This document shows positions 33,322 through 45,043 of a DNA stretch of 64,000 nucleotides, piece after piece (position 1 is the first letter of the stretch; every line of letters begins with the position of its first letter). The position numbers and the translations under genes are program-made. The notes beneath the pieces were generated by a model, which was not told the origin of the DNA, did not search any database, and was given only the letters and a program-made list of their open reading frames with translations. This stretch comes from Erigeron canadensis (taxonomy: Eukaryota; Streptophyta; Magnoliopsida; Asterales; Asteraceae): assembly GCF_010389155.1 (NCBI RefSeq), contig NC_057765.1:25298980-25362979 (forward strand), read 5' to 3'.

Positions 33322-35339
33322 TATAACACCCCAAACTCTTTTAAACATCATTTAATAAAATATTGCACAAGTTGGAAAAACTTTGGTACTTAGAATAAAT
33401 AATGCAAATTTTCGTCGAAAATCGAAATGTTATAAATCAAGAAATGACAAATAGAATATTCTTATAATGGTATAATAAGACTAATTTTCAAGTTTCATGA
33501 CTCGGGAAGTTCAAACGAAGGCTCGGTAAAAATGATGTCGAGAACAGCAGATGGAGGATGGTATGGCGGATGATCCGCGTTCTCCTGCGGATGATAAGCA
33601 GCATCCGCAGTTTTCTGCAGTTCTACCACAATTGACAACCTTTCTTGACAACATTTTTATGATCAAAAAGACATATCTCATACTTAAACACACAAAGAAG
33701 TTATAATTACACAATCCAACATTTCAACAATGACCATTTCTCAAAAACACAATTCTTCACCATGACAGGTCGTCTTACCCAAGTTGACACTTTTCATGTC
33801 AACCACCATTCATACTTTACAATTCCAAAAGACACACTTATGACCATTTTTGCAGAAATGTACCAAACAAAGTTTACCAAAAGAGACATTCCATCAAGAG
33901 CCATGGGGATGAGGGATTTCTAAGTCTCTACCAAAAGATCGTCATTCTTCCACGAATGACCTAATTACCTTAAATCTTGCAAAAACTTCACTTCAAACAC
34001 TTCAAGCTCTAGATCACACTAGTTTCTTCTTCCGGAACTACCTATAAGAGAGTAAACATCTAAAAATATAAGCAAAGGCTTAGTGAATATACTTGCATAC
34101 ATTTACGAATACGAAGGAGGGCATGTACAAGGACTATTACATGTAACCTATGGCATCGTCATGACACATTTACATGTTCACCTTGCACTCTAACAACACA
34201 TATATGGATCCATATAAGCTAAAAAATCATAACAATCATGTCAATCGTGATTCTTAGGCCCCGGAGGTTCTTAGGCCTCAAATCACATCAACTATCGGGA
34301 TTCTTAGGCCCCGGAGGTTCTTAGGCCTCACAAACAATGCCTCACATGGGCTTAACACCGAATAAATTACCATGCTTGGAACATTCACATCTCATGGTAA
34401 TTGGCCCAACGTATACATAAAGGTATGCAAATATACTCACCTCCTCCGCAACAAGGACAATAAAGCTATAACAATAATGCTCAACAAGCTCAACCTATAA
34501 TCATATCATAAAATGTATTAAGCTTACATTCACAACTTGACTAGCTCAACCTAGTCTTACTCAATCACTAGCCTTTCTAAACCCAAAACCCAACTCATTT
34601 GTCATTGAGTTACTTTCATCTTTAACAACAACATTAGGTAGTTCATCCTATCATTTTCATCCACATTTCAATAACAAGCAATAATTCATCTTTTCTCACA
34701 AATTCAACTTATCACATTTGAACATATCAATTCATAATTAAACACATCATTTAACTCAAAGACAAATAGGTTAACTAAGGAGTTGGGGGAAATTAACCAT
34801 AAATCATTTTCTAGTAAAAACCCCTAATTTGGTTCATCCATGAACCCTAATTTTACAAGAAATGATAAAGTTAAATTGGGGAAATTCCTTACCTCAACAA
34901 TGAAGACAATTACTTAGGGTTTCAAATTCACAATTCCTTCCTCTTTCTCTCCCAATTTTCGGCCACCACCACAAAACCCACAAACCCTAACTTTTGAATT
35001 CTTGAAAGAAAATAAATTGATGGTGATGATTGTTAGGGTGATTTCTAGTCTTGCAATTGAAGGTATTTTGACTTTGATTTTGAAGGAAATGGAGTGGATT
35101 GCATGAGAAAGTGGGGAAGAAGAAGAATAGTGGAAATATGAATTAGATGAGTGTGTGGCTGGCACATCCTATGGGTGCCACGACCCATTTCCAATTTTTA
35201 GGGTATTTTACCCACTATCCGTTAAAGTTCCAACTAAATTAACCCCATATCTAAAAATAAAATACTAGAAAATTAATTTAATGTCAAAACTAATAAAAGG
35301 GGTTAATTTCTTTTACCTTAAAATCTTTGGGGTGTTACA
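33322..35339 (-). mobile_element. Solo LTR nested inside the 32895-39369 LTR
   Basis: Ends TATAACACCCCAAA (second base mutated) and TTTGGGGTGTTACA are mirror images over 13-14 bp. The target duplication is AATAA at 33317-33321 and 35340-35344. Read on the minus strand it has the usual order: U3, pyrimidine-rich leader near 35100-34950, then GGTAAGGAAT near 34893. A local duplication, GATTCTTAGGCCCCGGAGGT, occurs twice at about 34250 and 34299. A GC-rich inverted motif (CTGCGGATG/CATCCGCAG) lies at 33578-33610. Confidence 0.85.
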
Positions 35340-35687
35340 AATAATAATAAGTACATAAATATATTGCAACATTTGAGTAAATCTTCCAATTAAAAGATAT
35401 GCATACAAATTAAACTTATTATAAATATAAACTCTTATAAAATCCATCAATCAACATACAACTAACCCACTTATTCTTACACTCATACATAAATATACAC
35501 AACATATACTTACACTCATGTATATATATCATGAACCTAGACATATGGTGGACTCCATACACATCAAATTCAAACTACACACCACTCACAACTTCACTTA
35601 GCCAATCCATGAGTCTCCACCACTTCAACCCACCTATTAGCAAGCTCCCAACCCATTCGTTCCCCCCCTCTCTCTCACGGCAACACA

Positions 35688-35710
35688 TACACACACACAC
35701 ACACACACAC
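35688..35710 (+). repeat. (AC)n microsatellite
   Basis: About eleven AC units inside the 32895-39369 LTR. It makes the overlapping frames at 35531-35902 and 35575-35793 low-complexity artefacts. Confidence 0.9.
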
Positions 35711-38700
35711 GCCCACATTTCACTTTTCATTTCATTTCTTACAAACACACAACACACATTTTCTCTTACACCTATCATTCCCTCTTTTCTCACAATCTCC
35801 CACCTTTTCTCTTACATTTTCTGCACTTTCTCCTCTCTTCTTCCTCTCCATTTCTTACAAATAATCAACAAAAAGGCAAGGAAAAATCATATTAATCTTT
35901 AATAATAAAAAGGGTTATTGAAAGGCTTAAACAATGGTTGATTCAAGTAAGGTTTAAGGGTTATTTCAAGCTTAGATTAAGGGTTATATGGAGCCTAGAA
36001 AGCCATGAACTTTCTGCCAAAAATCATCTCCAAAACCGAATCCAAGAGGGTATAAATCTTCATCATTTTTACTAGATTAATCTTGTTTTTATTTGTATTC
36101 AAAGATCTTTATCAAAAGTTTATATTTTCTTTTTGTTTTCTTTAAAATACACACTTGATGAGGGCAAGTTGATAGAATCTTCTTCCTCATGCTCATGCAT
36201 GTCGAAATCAAGGAAAAAAAATTCAAGGATTCAACAAGTTTAAGACCCAAAAGAGTTGTTATAGATTAATAGCTTTTAAAGTGACTTTTTCTTTGAAAGA
36301 TTGAAGCATTTTTATATATTTTGATGAAGAAATTCCTGGAATTTTTGATTAAAAAGTATCTTTTATGTTGTTGAATTGAAGATGGATAAAGATTTGTTGT
36401 TAAAATGATGAGATGATTACATGCATGCTTAGATTTGCACTAGTTTAAGTTGTTTTTGATTTGGGATTTGAGATGGATCTTTAATTGATGATTTCATATA
36501 TATTTTGATGTTAAAATACATGTTAATAATCTGGGATTTATGAAGTTAGTACAAGAAATAATGATTTTATAAGAATTCAACCAAAACTATGTCCAAAATC
36601 ACTAACCGAAATCACAAGAATACAAATATAAATTCATCACATGATTTTTCCATAAAATATAAAACAAAATATGGAGAAAACACTAATGAAAGATTAAGAG
36701 ATGAATTAGGATGAACAAAACGTATTGGGTTTGCCAAAATAAGTATTGGGTGAAGCCATAAAGTAAAGGCATGCATTGGGCAAACAAAGTAAGCTGACAG
36801 AATCCATCTTCTGTCTTTGAATAGGAAAACTGGGCATGTGAGGGCATTTTCAAGCAAAACTTTCAAAATAAAGTTGTAGAGGAACGAGTTAAGAATAACC
36901 ACCAACTGGAATTACTCAAAAATACTGAACCAAACGAAAGACATGATTTTTCTACTGAAACTAGTCAAACTGTCATTTTGTCTGAATATTTTATAAAATT
37001 TAACAATTTTTATCTCCTAATCCATCAGGTTCCAGGAGGTCATACTTAGTGAAAAGTAATTTCAATGTGTCGTGAATTTAAAATAAAATCATGGGATTTT
37101 TCTAACCATCAGAACATCAAGAACTTTTATAAAACTTCTGATGTCGCAAGCAGTGCCCATTCGGGATAGTTTGTGTTTGGATAATTTTTAAGGACACCAA
37201 ACATCATCTAAAAATTCACAAAAATACTAGATACATATAAGTCACTATGTAAAAATCATGAAGGTCCAAATAATTCGGCTTGACCCCAAAATAGTAACCA
37301 ACATTTCATAAAAATCTGAATTAAAAACCAAAAATTTGAAAGGAAACTAATCATTTGTATAATGGGCTAAAAGGTGCACTAAAGACCATAATGGGCTAAC
37401 CCGGCCCAAATACTAAACCCATAGAACCATAAATCAGTAGGCCCACTTGGCCCAACAAACCATAAAGTCCAATAACCAATATAACCCATTAAGCACATAA
37501 CCCAAATAAGGTTAAGCCCAATAACTAAATTAAGCCCAAGTCACTTAAAAATCCATCACATTTTGGACCAAATGATAATGGCCCATAACACTTAAACGAA
37601 TTTCATGAGATAAGTGTAATCAAAATCAAACAAAGATAATTGATTGAGATAGGCATAAGTAATTATGTTAACCAAGCTATATATAGATATCACAAATGCT
37701 AATTCGCGCTAAAATCGGTTACACAACAAATGATGAATAAGGATAACATAACTTAATATGGCATTTCTATATGATAACCTAATATATCAAGTGAAACCAC
37801 AAATGAAGCCAAGTTGCCGAAAATCTAACAACTTATAACTACGCATGTAATGAAAGTAACCTTTTACACCATCAATCTCTACAACCAAAACGATGCGAGT
37901 GTTACCAATATACTTGGATCCCACAATTGATAGCAACATAATGAAAATGGCATTTCTAAGTGATGGCTTAAGATAGGAACTTACGTATATTAGTCATATC
38001 GTAGGGATAGTCTTGGCTTGAAATATGATGGAGGAACATAATGGATATATGGTCAAGAAAGTTATCGATGGGAAGTACCCATTTTGGATAAGTGAATATA
38101 ATATGCGGCATATCAAGGTGAGTCATAGCCCCCTTTCAAACTCTTTTATATGTTTTACTTTCGGAGTGAAAAGCATGATAAATAAAATTGTTTTCTTTTG
38201 TGAAATGATATTTTGAAAGGATGTTTATGATAAGGAATATATGTTGTATGTTCAATGTGATCTATGTTATATGATGAGCTTGAGTACTGTCAAAGTTTAG
38301 TCCCCCTTACACTACTATTAACTCATTGAGGCCTGTAGTTAGAGAGTTGCACAACTAGGATTCGTCCCCTCACTCACATCAGCGGCGATAGGTTGTTTGG
38401 CCGCCTACGTGGCCGCCTTCAACGGTGTCGGTCATGGGGTGCTCTAATCTACTTTATTATTTAGTCGTCTCCATGGCACGACTCTTTTATTATTAATTAT
38501 TGCACATGATTGACATCATGTGCCTTTATACCATAATCTATCGGGGCAAGTTATTATTATCATTATTTGGACGTGAAAGGGTCTTAGTAGTGGCTCAAGC
38601 ATTACTCATCAAATTATGCCTTTGGCTAAATAGGAAATTTATGTTATTCATGGATGGATATTATATTTTGAACATACGGTTTGGGTATTGGACCCTATAT

Positions 38701-39374
38701 GGAATTTTGAAAGTTGTTGAAATTGGTGACATTGAAATATTGATAACCGAATGATTTTGGTATGATATATGATTAATCGATATATATACTTTTTCTCTCC
38801 TAATGATTTGACAAATGAGAACTTTGTAAGTTACCATGGATTTTTCCAAGTCTTGAAATGACATTATGGTATTTGGAAAACTTGATATTTGGAGATGAGA
38901 ATTCTGCCGGACATATGGTTTGGGTATGTTAATATCTAATAACATGTTTTCTAAGTGTTGAAAATGGTTAGGCATCGAGATTTACTTAAAAACCTATGCA
39001 CTCACCAACTACGTTTTCGTAGTTGACACTTTTTCTTCATGCTTTTCAGGAAATAAGCTTAAGCTTTGAGGATTTATATGCTTAATGATTATTTGCATTG
39101 CACTTTGGAGTCAAAGATCAAACCTTGTGATGGGCAATGGAATCCGCCTTGATCATTATAGTATACTACTTCATGTGCTTGTTATTTGTTTCGTGAACTT
39201 AATATTCAAGTACGGTGGACGCATTTGTACTTGGAAATTGGTTCACATGCTTGTACATTTGTAAATTCTTTTATCAAATAAAACTATGGTAAATGTTATT
39301 TATAATCCTTTGTTTTGAATACTCGACTTTCTGTACATCTCATCGTTCCGCCTTAGTTGGGGTGTTACATAATT

Positions 39375-41235
39375 ATATATTTAACTATTCTAGTTTTATA
39401 TAAATCATATTTCACAATCTATGAATTATTTCATATTACGATTCATTGTTTATGGATAGAATATATCCTTGATACGCTTTTAACCGTATTATATTTCTAA
39501 ACGTGATTGCCATTGACCTTGGGCATCTCTGGGGTATACCAATGGAGCGGATTGTAGTTCGCAAACGGTTTGCGATTCGCATTCTAAACGCAACTTGGTT
39601 TACCGTATGAATCCTACACGACCCAACGTCAACCCTAACACAACTTGAAATATAATATTGGTTTTTCCTACCATTTAAGGTATCTCTTCATTTTATAATT
39701 AATACATTTTTGTATTGGTTATAATCCTACTATTTAAAGTATCTCTTCTTTATATATTAAAAATATATACACACTCGTATTCGTCTCCGAATACATTCCG
39801 CATCACTTCAAAGAAATACTATTAAGTGTCTCTTTATTCTCATTCATATCTTAAGCTAATTGTTAGCTTATTATCTGCATTTCAACGAAAGCTTTTTAAG
39901 GATTTTTATAAAGATAAATGAGATATCATTTATAAATATTTCAAGAATAAATTACAAAGGTTATTGAAAAGACCCGAATACAGTTACGTTGACAAGCGTA
40001 TTAATTAATAACATTATAGTTTAATTAGGTTTGAATCAAGAAAGTAAATCAATCATATTGTGTTTAGGATCTCCCGATTTGGCTAATTGACTTGCTCGTC
40101 ATTACATTTTCATCACTTCATTTCATTGCTGCTAAGGTGAGACTCATAGCCCCTTATTAACTATTTTATGTTTTGGGTTGAGAATACATTGTCTAAATTG
40201 TTTTATACTGAGATGCACTTATTTTGAGAAAACGTTATATACAAATTGGATATCATTTTTATGTATACACTCTAGGAATATTTCGTGAAACAAAGTTCTA
40301 TATGAGCACACGGGTTTAAATCTGAAGAATAAATATGTTAAACTACTATCTCGGATTCGAGGACATGGTATGTTCCATTATGATTTAACATGCTCGGATT
40401 CGAGAAAATATTATGTAATGTGAAATATAAGGTTCTGTGATGACAGTAAAGACCTATATATTGTTAAGATGTGAAATATATATTAAAGTTCTGTGATGGC
40501 AGTGAAGACCTATATATATATTATAATGTGAAATATAAGGTTTTGTGATGACAGTGAAACCCTAGATTTTGTTAAGATGTGAAATATATATTAAGGTTCT
40601 GTGATGGCAGAAAAAACCTATATATATTGTTAAGATGTGAAGTATATATATTAAGGTTCTGTAATGGGAGTAAAGACCTATAGACATATATCGTCTTATG
40701 GGAAATACAAGGTTCTGGAATTCAACACAGACATGTGTATTGTTATGATATGAATTATTTGAGAAAGTTTTTTGGTTGTAGTAACAACCTATATATTGTT
40801 ATCATGTGAATTATTTGTTAACTTTCGGTATGAATAGGTAACCTATGGATATTCATAGTATAAATATCAATTAAGTTTTTATTGTGATAGAATAACTATC
40901 TATCTTTATACTTTGACTATCTATTATGGAAATATATTTCCAAAAGTATCTCGGATTAATGATCAAGGATATCATTGGGATTATACTGGTAAAGTATCAC
41001 TAAAAGCTTACTATCTACCACAATATATTGTTATAAAACCTATGACCTCACCAACTTTATGTTGACGTCTTTTAAACTGTATTCTCAGAAAATTAAGGCA
41101 GTATCGGAGCAGGCTTGGTTTGGAGTCTCATATGAATACATTAGGGAACTGAAGCATTTTGATTAGTTAATTTCTTTTGTATTAGAAGTAGTTGTTCAAG
41201 TTCTATGAACGTATCTACTTTCCTTGTAAAGAAAT
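39375..41235 (+). repeat. Continuation of the old host LTR
   Basis: Sequence on the far side of the 32895-39369 insertion. It contains an inverted GC-rich motif (TTCGCAAACGGTTTGCGA near 39559), the tandem array at 40431-40870, and the conserved LTR box at 41047-41095 (CTCACCAACTTTATGTTGAC). No coding frame. Confidence 0.4.
40431..40870 (+). repeat. Degenerate tandem repeat, unit about 55 bp, about 8 copies
   Basis: Units begin GGTTCTGTGATGRCAGTRAA and end GTGAAATATATATTAA. The first five copies are clear and the last three decay progressively toward 40870. Confidence 0.8.
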
Positions 41236-41319
41236 TGTAACACCCCGCCTTACCACAACACAATATTGTTCGTTTTGCCCGCAGGCTCACGGCTTTGTTT
41301 CTGGTTGCTATGGCAAACT

Positions 41320-41392
41320 TCCTAGAAGGGTCACCCATTTGGCATTGCTGCCACCCGAGCACGCTTAACTGTGGAGTTCTACTCTCATCCAC
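41320..41392 (-). ncRNA. 5S rRNA-like segment in the left, inverted LTR
   Basis: On the minus strand, ACTCCACAGTTAAGCGTGCT and TGGGTGACCCTTCTAGGAAG match 5S rRNA's AGTTAAGCGTGCTTGGGC (A box) and GGATGGGTGACC (C box). It points outward to the left, opposite to its partner. Confidence 0.75.
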
Positions 41393-41413
41393 AGCCAATA
41401 CGCCCAAAACGCG

Positions 41414-42144
41414 TTGTGTTGTGCTATGGCAGTTGTGCTATGGCAGTTGGCTTTAACAAAGCTCTCGGAAAAGTAAAGACACAAGTCCCAGGTCTAGACA
41501 TTACGTAGATTCCAGGGTATCAAAGGGGGAGCGTTGCAGCTCTAAGGGAAGCAGCACCGAAGTTTGCTGAGAAAAGGTTCGAATATTTGAATGTGCTTGC
41601 CTCTGATGCTGATCTCACTGCTTCAGAAATCCTTTCCATTCCTGGTGTACCTTCCAGATGAAGTCTATCGCTAACACTCCGAACTCTCCGGATTATACGT
41701 ACTACTTAATAGTTGGAGTCCTTATGAAGTAAAGTTAATAGACTCCGCCGAGTAAGTCGAAGGCTACAGCTAGTCAGCAGACAAACAGTACAAGTTAGAA
41801 CGTGCATTAGCATATACGGCCCGTACTTGTACCTTCACACCATAAATCACGATACAGCTGTCCAACGATAACGGCTACATGTTAAACGTTACCGTTAGTC
41901 TCCATGATCTGGATCCTCCCGAAGAGGTCTATAAATACCTCTTGAAGGATCCACCAAAAACGCTAATGCATTCTCACACACAAAAACATTCTTATAAAAA
42001 CACTTGGTGGCGTGAGGCTAATCCTTCACACCATTAGGGAACCGCCAACAAGTATAAAATCATTCATTTTCATCCACATAATTATATATTATCATTTTCT
42101 TATACAAGGTTAAACCCTTCTTAATTTAAGGGTAACTTTACCCT
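41414..42144. other. Foreign segment splitting the left Cassandra LTR
   Basis: The left part (41440-41665) has a discontinuous gene-like frame (REAAPKFAEKRFEYLNV, DADLTASEILSIPGVPSR) of unknown family, ending in TGA. The right part (41900-42140) looks like an LTR promoter: TCTATAAATACC near 41929, inside an inverted repeat GATCCT...AGGATC, then a leader ending CCCTTAAACA. Borders are not defined. Confidence 0.35.
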
Positions 42145-42209
42145 TAAACAACCATTGATGTCACTTATATCCAAGATCCCCATGTATGTTAAGATGTATG
42201 CTTTAGTGG

Positions 42210-42222
42210 TATCAGAGCAACC
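42210..42222 (+). promoter_or_regulatory. Initiator-Met primer-binding site of the Cassandra-like TRIM
   Basis: GTGGTATCAGAGC is the exact plant initiator-Met tRNA complement. It lies directly beside the reversed left LTR, about 70 bp before the G-rich polypurine tract GAGGGGGTG. Confidence 0.75.
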
Positions 42223-42387
42223 ATTGGATTTGTTAGGAGTGTATGGCGCACTTGCATAACTCAACGAGGACGTTAAGTTGTGTTGAGGGGGTGTGAAAGC
42301 ATACATCTTAACATACAAGGGGGATCCTGGATATAAGTGACATCATTGGTCTTACATAATACCATACGTTTTGGGAGTATTGGCTGT

Positions 42388-42463
42388 GGATGAGAGGAGA
42401 ACTCCACAGTTAAGCGTGTTCGGGCGACAGTAATGCCTTATGGGTGATCCTTCTAGGAAGTTT
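42388..42463 (+). ncRNA. 5S rRNA-like segment in the right LTR
   Basis: AACTCCACAGTTAAGCGTGT, then CGGGCGACAGTA and TTATGGGTGATCCTTCTAGG, follow the order and spacing of the 5S A box, intermediate element and C box. There are substitutions in each, so pol III competence is uncertain. Confidence 0.8.
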
Positions 42464-42547
42464 ACCCGAGCAACCAGAAACAAAGTCGTGAGCCTGCGGG
42501 TAAAACGAACAATATTCTGTTGTGGTAAGGCGGGGTGTTACAGAAAT

Positions 42548-43053
42548 GCTTCGTTTATAATTAAAATCCAAAAACATCTCATTTAGAGGGCGTTTGTTAT
42601 AATGTGTGATTATGATTCCTCAAATTGTTCACAACTTCCGTTTTCGCAAAATTATATATTTTGGGGGTGTGACGGGTAAGGTTTTTGACTTTGGGAGGAT
42701 CCACATGAGTTCAAGTCTCACTTCTCACATTTGTGAGGATGAATTAATAGAGATTTTTCGAAAGTCCTAATTTCCATGTATACATATAATTTAGAAATAT
42801 AAGTAGAATAAAATGGCGTTCAAATATATATATATATGATTTAAAAAATAATAATATTAAATTTAAAAAATATTTTTAATATTTATATCATTAAAATAAT
42901 TACTTTCGATAACAATAAAATGTAAAAAATAGTTTCTATAATTAGTGACTTACTCAATTAGAATTAAAAAATATATATGAACATTTTTATCTAATAACTT
43001 TAATTAAAAGTTAACTTTTATCAAAAGTTTCAAGTTTTTCATTTAAAATCAAG
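42548..43053. other. AT-rich junction between the old LTR and the copia element
   Basis: No gene. A tRNA-like B-box phrase (GAGTTCAAGTCTC near 42709) and a TA-run near 42823 are the only notable features. Confidence 0.4.
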
Positions 43054-43058
43054 GTTTA

Positions 43059-43219
43059 TATTATAATATTAAATATAGATGATATTCAATTTCATATTTA
43101 TGTATCTTCTAGATTATTCTCTAGCCTATAAATATAAGGTTTTGGTTGTATCTCTCCTTAATAGAATTACCTATTATTCTCTCTCAATTCTTGTTCTCTT
43201 TTATCTCCACATTATAACA
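43059..43219 (+). repeat. 5' LTR of the copia element
   Basis: About 161 bp with a TATA box in CCTATAAATATAAGG near 43123. It is closely similar to 59554-59715 apart from several substitutions and small indels. Confidence 0.85.
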
Positions 43220-44672
43220 CGTTATCAGCATGATAATCTCAAAAACCCTAATAATAAAATGTTCCGGCCGAATAATACTTTTGAGGTAAAGTTTTTTTTC
43301 CTTCGAAACATGAATAGTCAAACTACTCTTCTCATGGTGGCTTGAATTTTGTAAAACAAAGTTTTGTTTGTACATCAATCACGCCGATTCTTAGACTTTT
43401 AAACTAAGATTTCTTTTTAATTTAATGATATATGTTATTTCACTCTATAATAATACTGATGTTTATCAAAACAATATCCAACCATGGGAACAGTGCATAT
43501 TTGTTAACATTGAATTTATGTTAGTATCTTTTTCTTTTAATTCAATGTCTGCTATTATATCATTATTTGGATTTTTTTTAATTATGTTTATAATTATTAT
43601 TGAGTTATCGAATGAAACAAATTTTTTTTATTTTATTATGATGGTCCGAATTTACTACTAACAGCACTTGAACTTGGTTACGGCCTTGTTTATCTCGACA
43701 AGTAGTTGGATTTGAGTAACTCTCATTCCTAAAAAGAAAATATATGTTTTGTTCATGATTTTATTATTTGTGTTATACATATGTATCTTTGAATTAATTA
43801 TCTAAATTGACTACTAACGGTAGCTAAACTTGAACGATCATATTTAGTTCAATAAGTCGTTCAATTTGGATAATTATCATTTGAAAGTACAATTTAATTG
43901 ATGACATGAAAACTATTCGTTGGCTATATACTTGTTTTATTTTTACAATATGTTTTACTGACGTTAAGTGAAACAATAATCATCATCTAGTTAATTAAGA
44001 TTATTTACTTCAAGAATGGGATATTAATTATAAATAATTGTACCCATTAGAATGGGATAATTTATGGTTTGTTGATATGTGGGTCTTATAAATCCAAATT
44101 ATTTTAATAGCTAATCAATCAAATAAGGTGAGTTGACTCTTAATGAAAAACGTCTTAACCATGCGATTTTAATTTGACTAAGGGCTAAGGATCCTTTTTA
44201 ACTGGACTTTGTTTTAAGTGCATGCTCGTGAATTAATAAATCATAATAATTTTTTCTTGCCGAACCAAATTTTTTAGTCGGACAACCAACTAAATCTTGA
44301 TTCTGCTTTTTGACTTATTCCAACGAATTGTTTAGTATAAGAATGATATGTAATTTCTTAGTTTTTGAGCTCTATCGGTGGAATACAAAAAGCGAACAAG
44401 ATTTTCATGGTTTAAAATTAAGTTTTTCGGCCGTAGAGTTTTTCTTGTTACACGGATTTCATTACGGTTTATTTATTTGTATCCTCTACTTATCATGTTT
44501 GGGAGACTTGCAGCCAAAACTTAATGAAGAAAAATTTTTAATAATAAAAATAACGACATACGTTGCAATCTGCAAAGCTGCATATTGATAGCTCATGAAA
44601 TTGAATTTTACAATGATCTTTTTTGTGTTTCAAATATCATTATTAATCGTTACTAGTTATTACTATTTATTA

Positions 44673-45043
44673 TCTATAAACCCTTATAAAATATATTGAA
44701 ATTTCTATTTTAGGAAATTCAGTACTTTTTTATACTTAAAATATCCCTATTTCTTAATCATAATTTCCATATACACCTAATCTATACTTTTATAATAATA
44801 ATAAGAAAATAACACTCTTTTTAAATGTTACATAGAAAAACTATCTAAAATAACATTAAGATTAAATTACATTATCAGTAATTTATCTTTTATTATATCT
44901 TCATTAACCTTTAAATCAATTACTAAGTTACTTTTACATCAATTATCTATACCACTTGACGCCGCCTCCACCACTAACAGTCACTCCAACCACCACATCG
45001 TCGCCGCCACGACCACCGCCGCATTACGTGGGTACCATGCTAG
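44673..45043 (+). mobile_element. Short non-autonomous Helitron
   Basis: TCTATAAACCC at an A|T site on the left, GTGGGTACCATGCTAG|T on the right. Just before the 3' end is a C-rich run (CCGCCTCCACC, CGCCGCCACGACCACC) also found, in reverse, beside the 63300 terminus. The two therefore look like one family. The subterminal hairpin is weak. Confidence 0.45.

Larger units (their letters stand above)
32895..39369 (+). mobile_element. Solo LTR (about 4.45 kb without its nested insert)
   Basis: TGTAACAACCC at the left, GGGGTGTTACA at the right, perfect 5-bp target duplication TAATT (32890-32894 and 39370-39374). It carries the conserved CTCACCAAC...GTTGAC...TTTTCAGG box at 39001-39055 and no gag or pol. 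It contains another solo LTR at 33322-35339. The length is unusual for a solo LTR but in range for Tekay-type chromoviruses. Confidence 0.85.
41236..42542. mobile_element. Cassandra-like TRIM with inverted (palindromic) LTRs
   Basis: Flanked by a perfect target duplication GAAAT (41231-41235 and 42543-42547). The two ends are inverted, not direct, copies: TGTAACACCCCGCCTTACCA from 41236, and its complement ending at 42542, matching over about 175 bp. Each copy carries a 5S rRNA-like segment, the hallmark of Cassandra LTRs. Between them are an initiator-Met primer site (about 42210-42222) and a G-rich polypurine tract (about 42282-42289), then a right LTR of about 253 bp. The left LTR is reversed and is split by about 730 bp of other sequence (41414-42144). 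Confidence 0.8.

Noticed and set aside
35531..35902. 123-codon plus-strand frame and its antisense partner
   Set aside because: Driven by an (AC)n tract and pyrimidine-rich LTR leader inside a solo LTR; low-complexity artefact.
38025..38975. Frames of 63-104 codons on both strands
   Set aside because: Inside the 32895-39369 solo LTR, with no motif; chance frames.
42660..42740. Possible tRNA gene (B-box phrase GAGTTCAAGTCTC)
   Set aside because: No A box in place, no cloverleaf, B box imperfect. A similar phrase near 62286 fails too.
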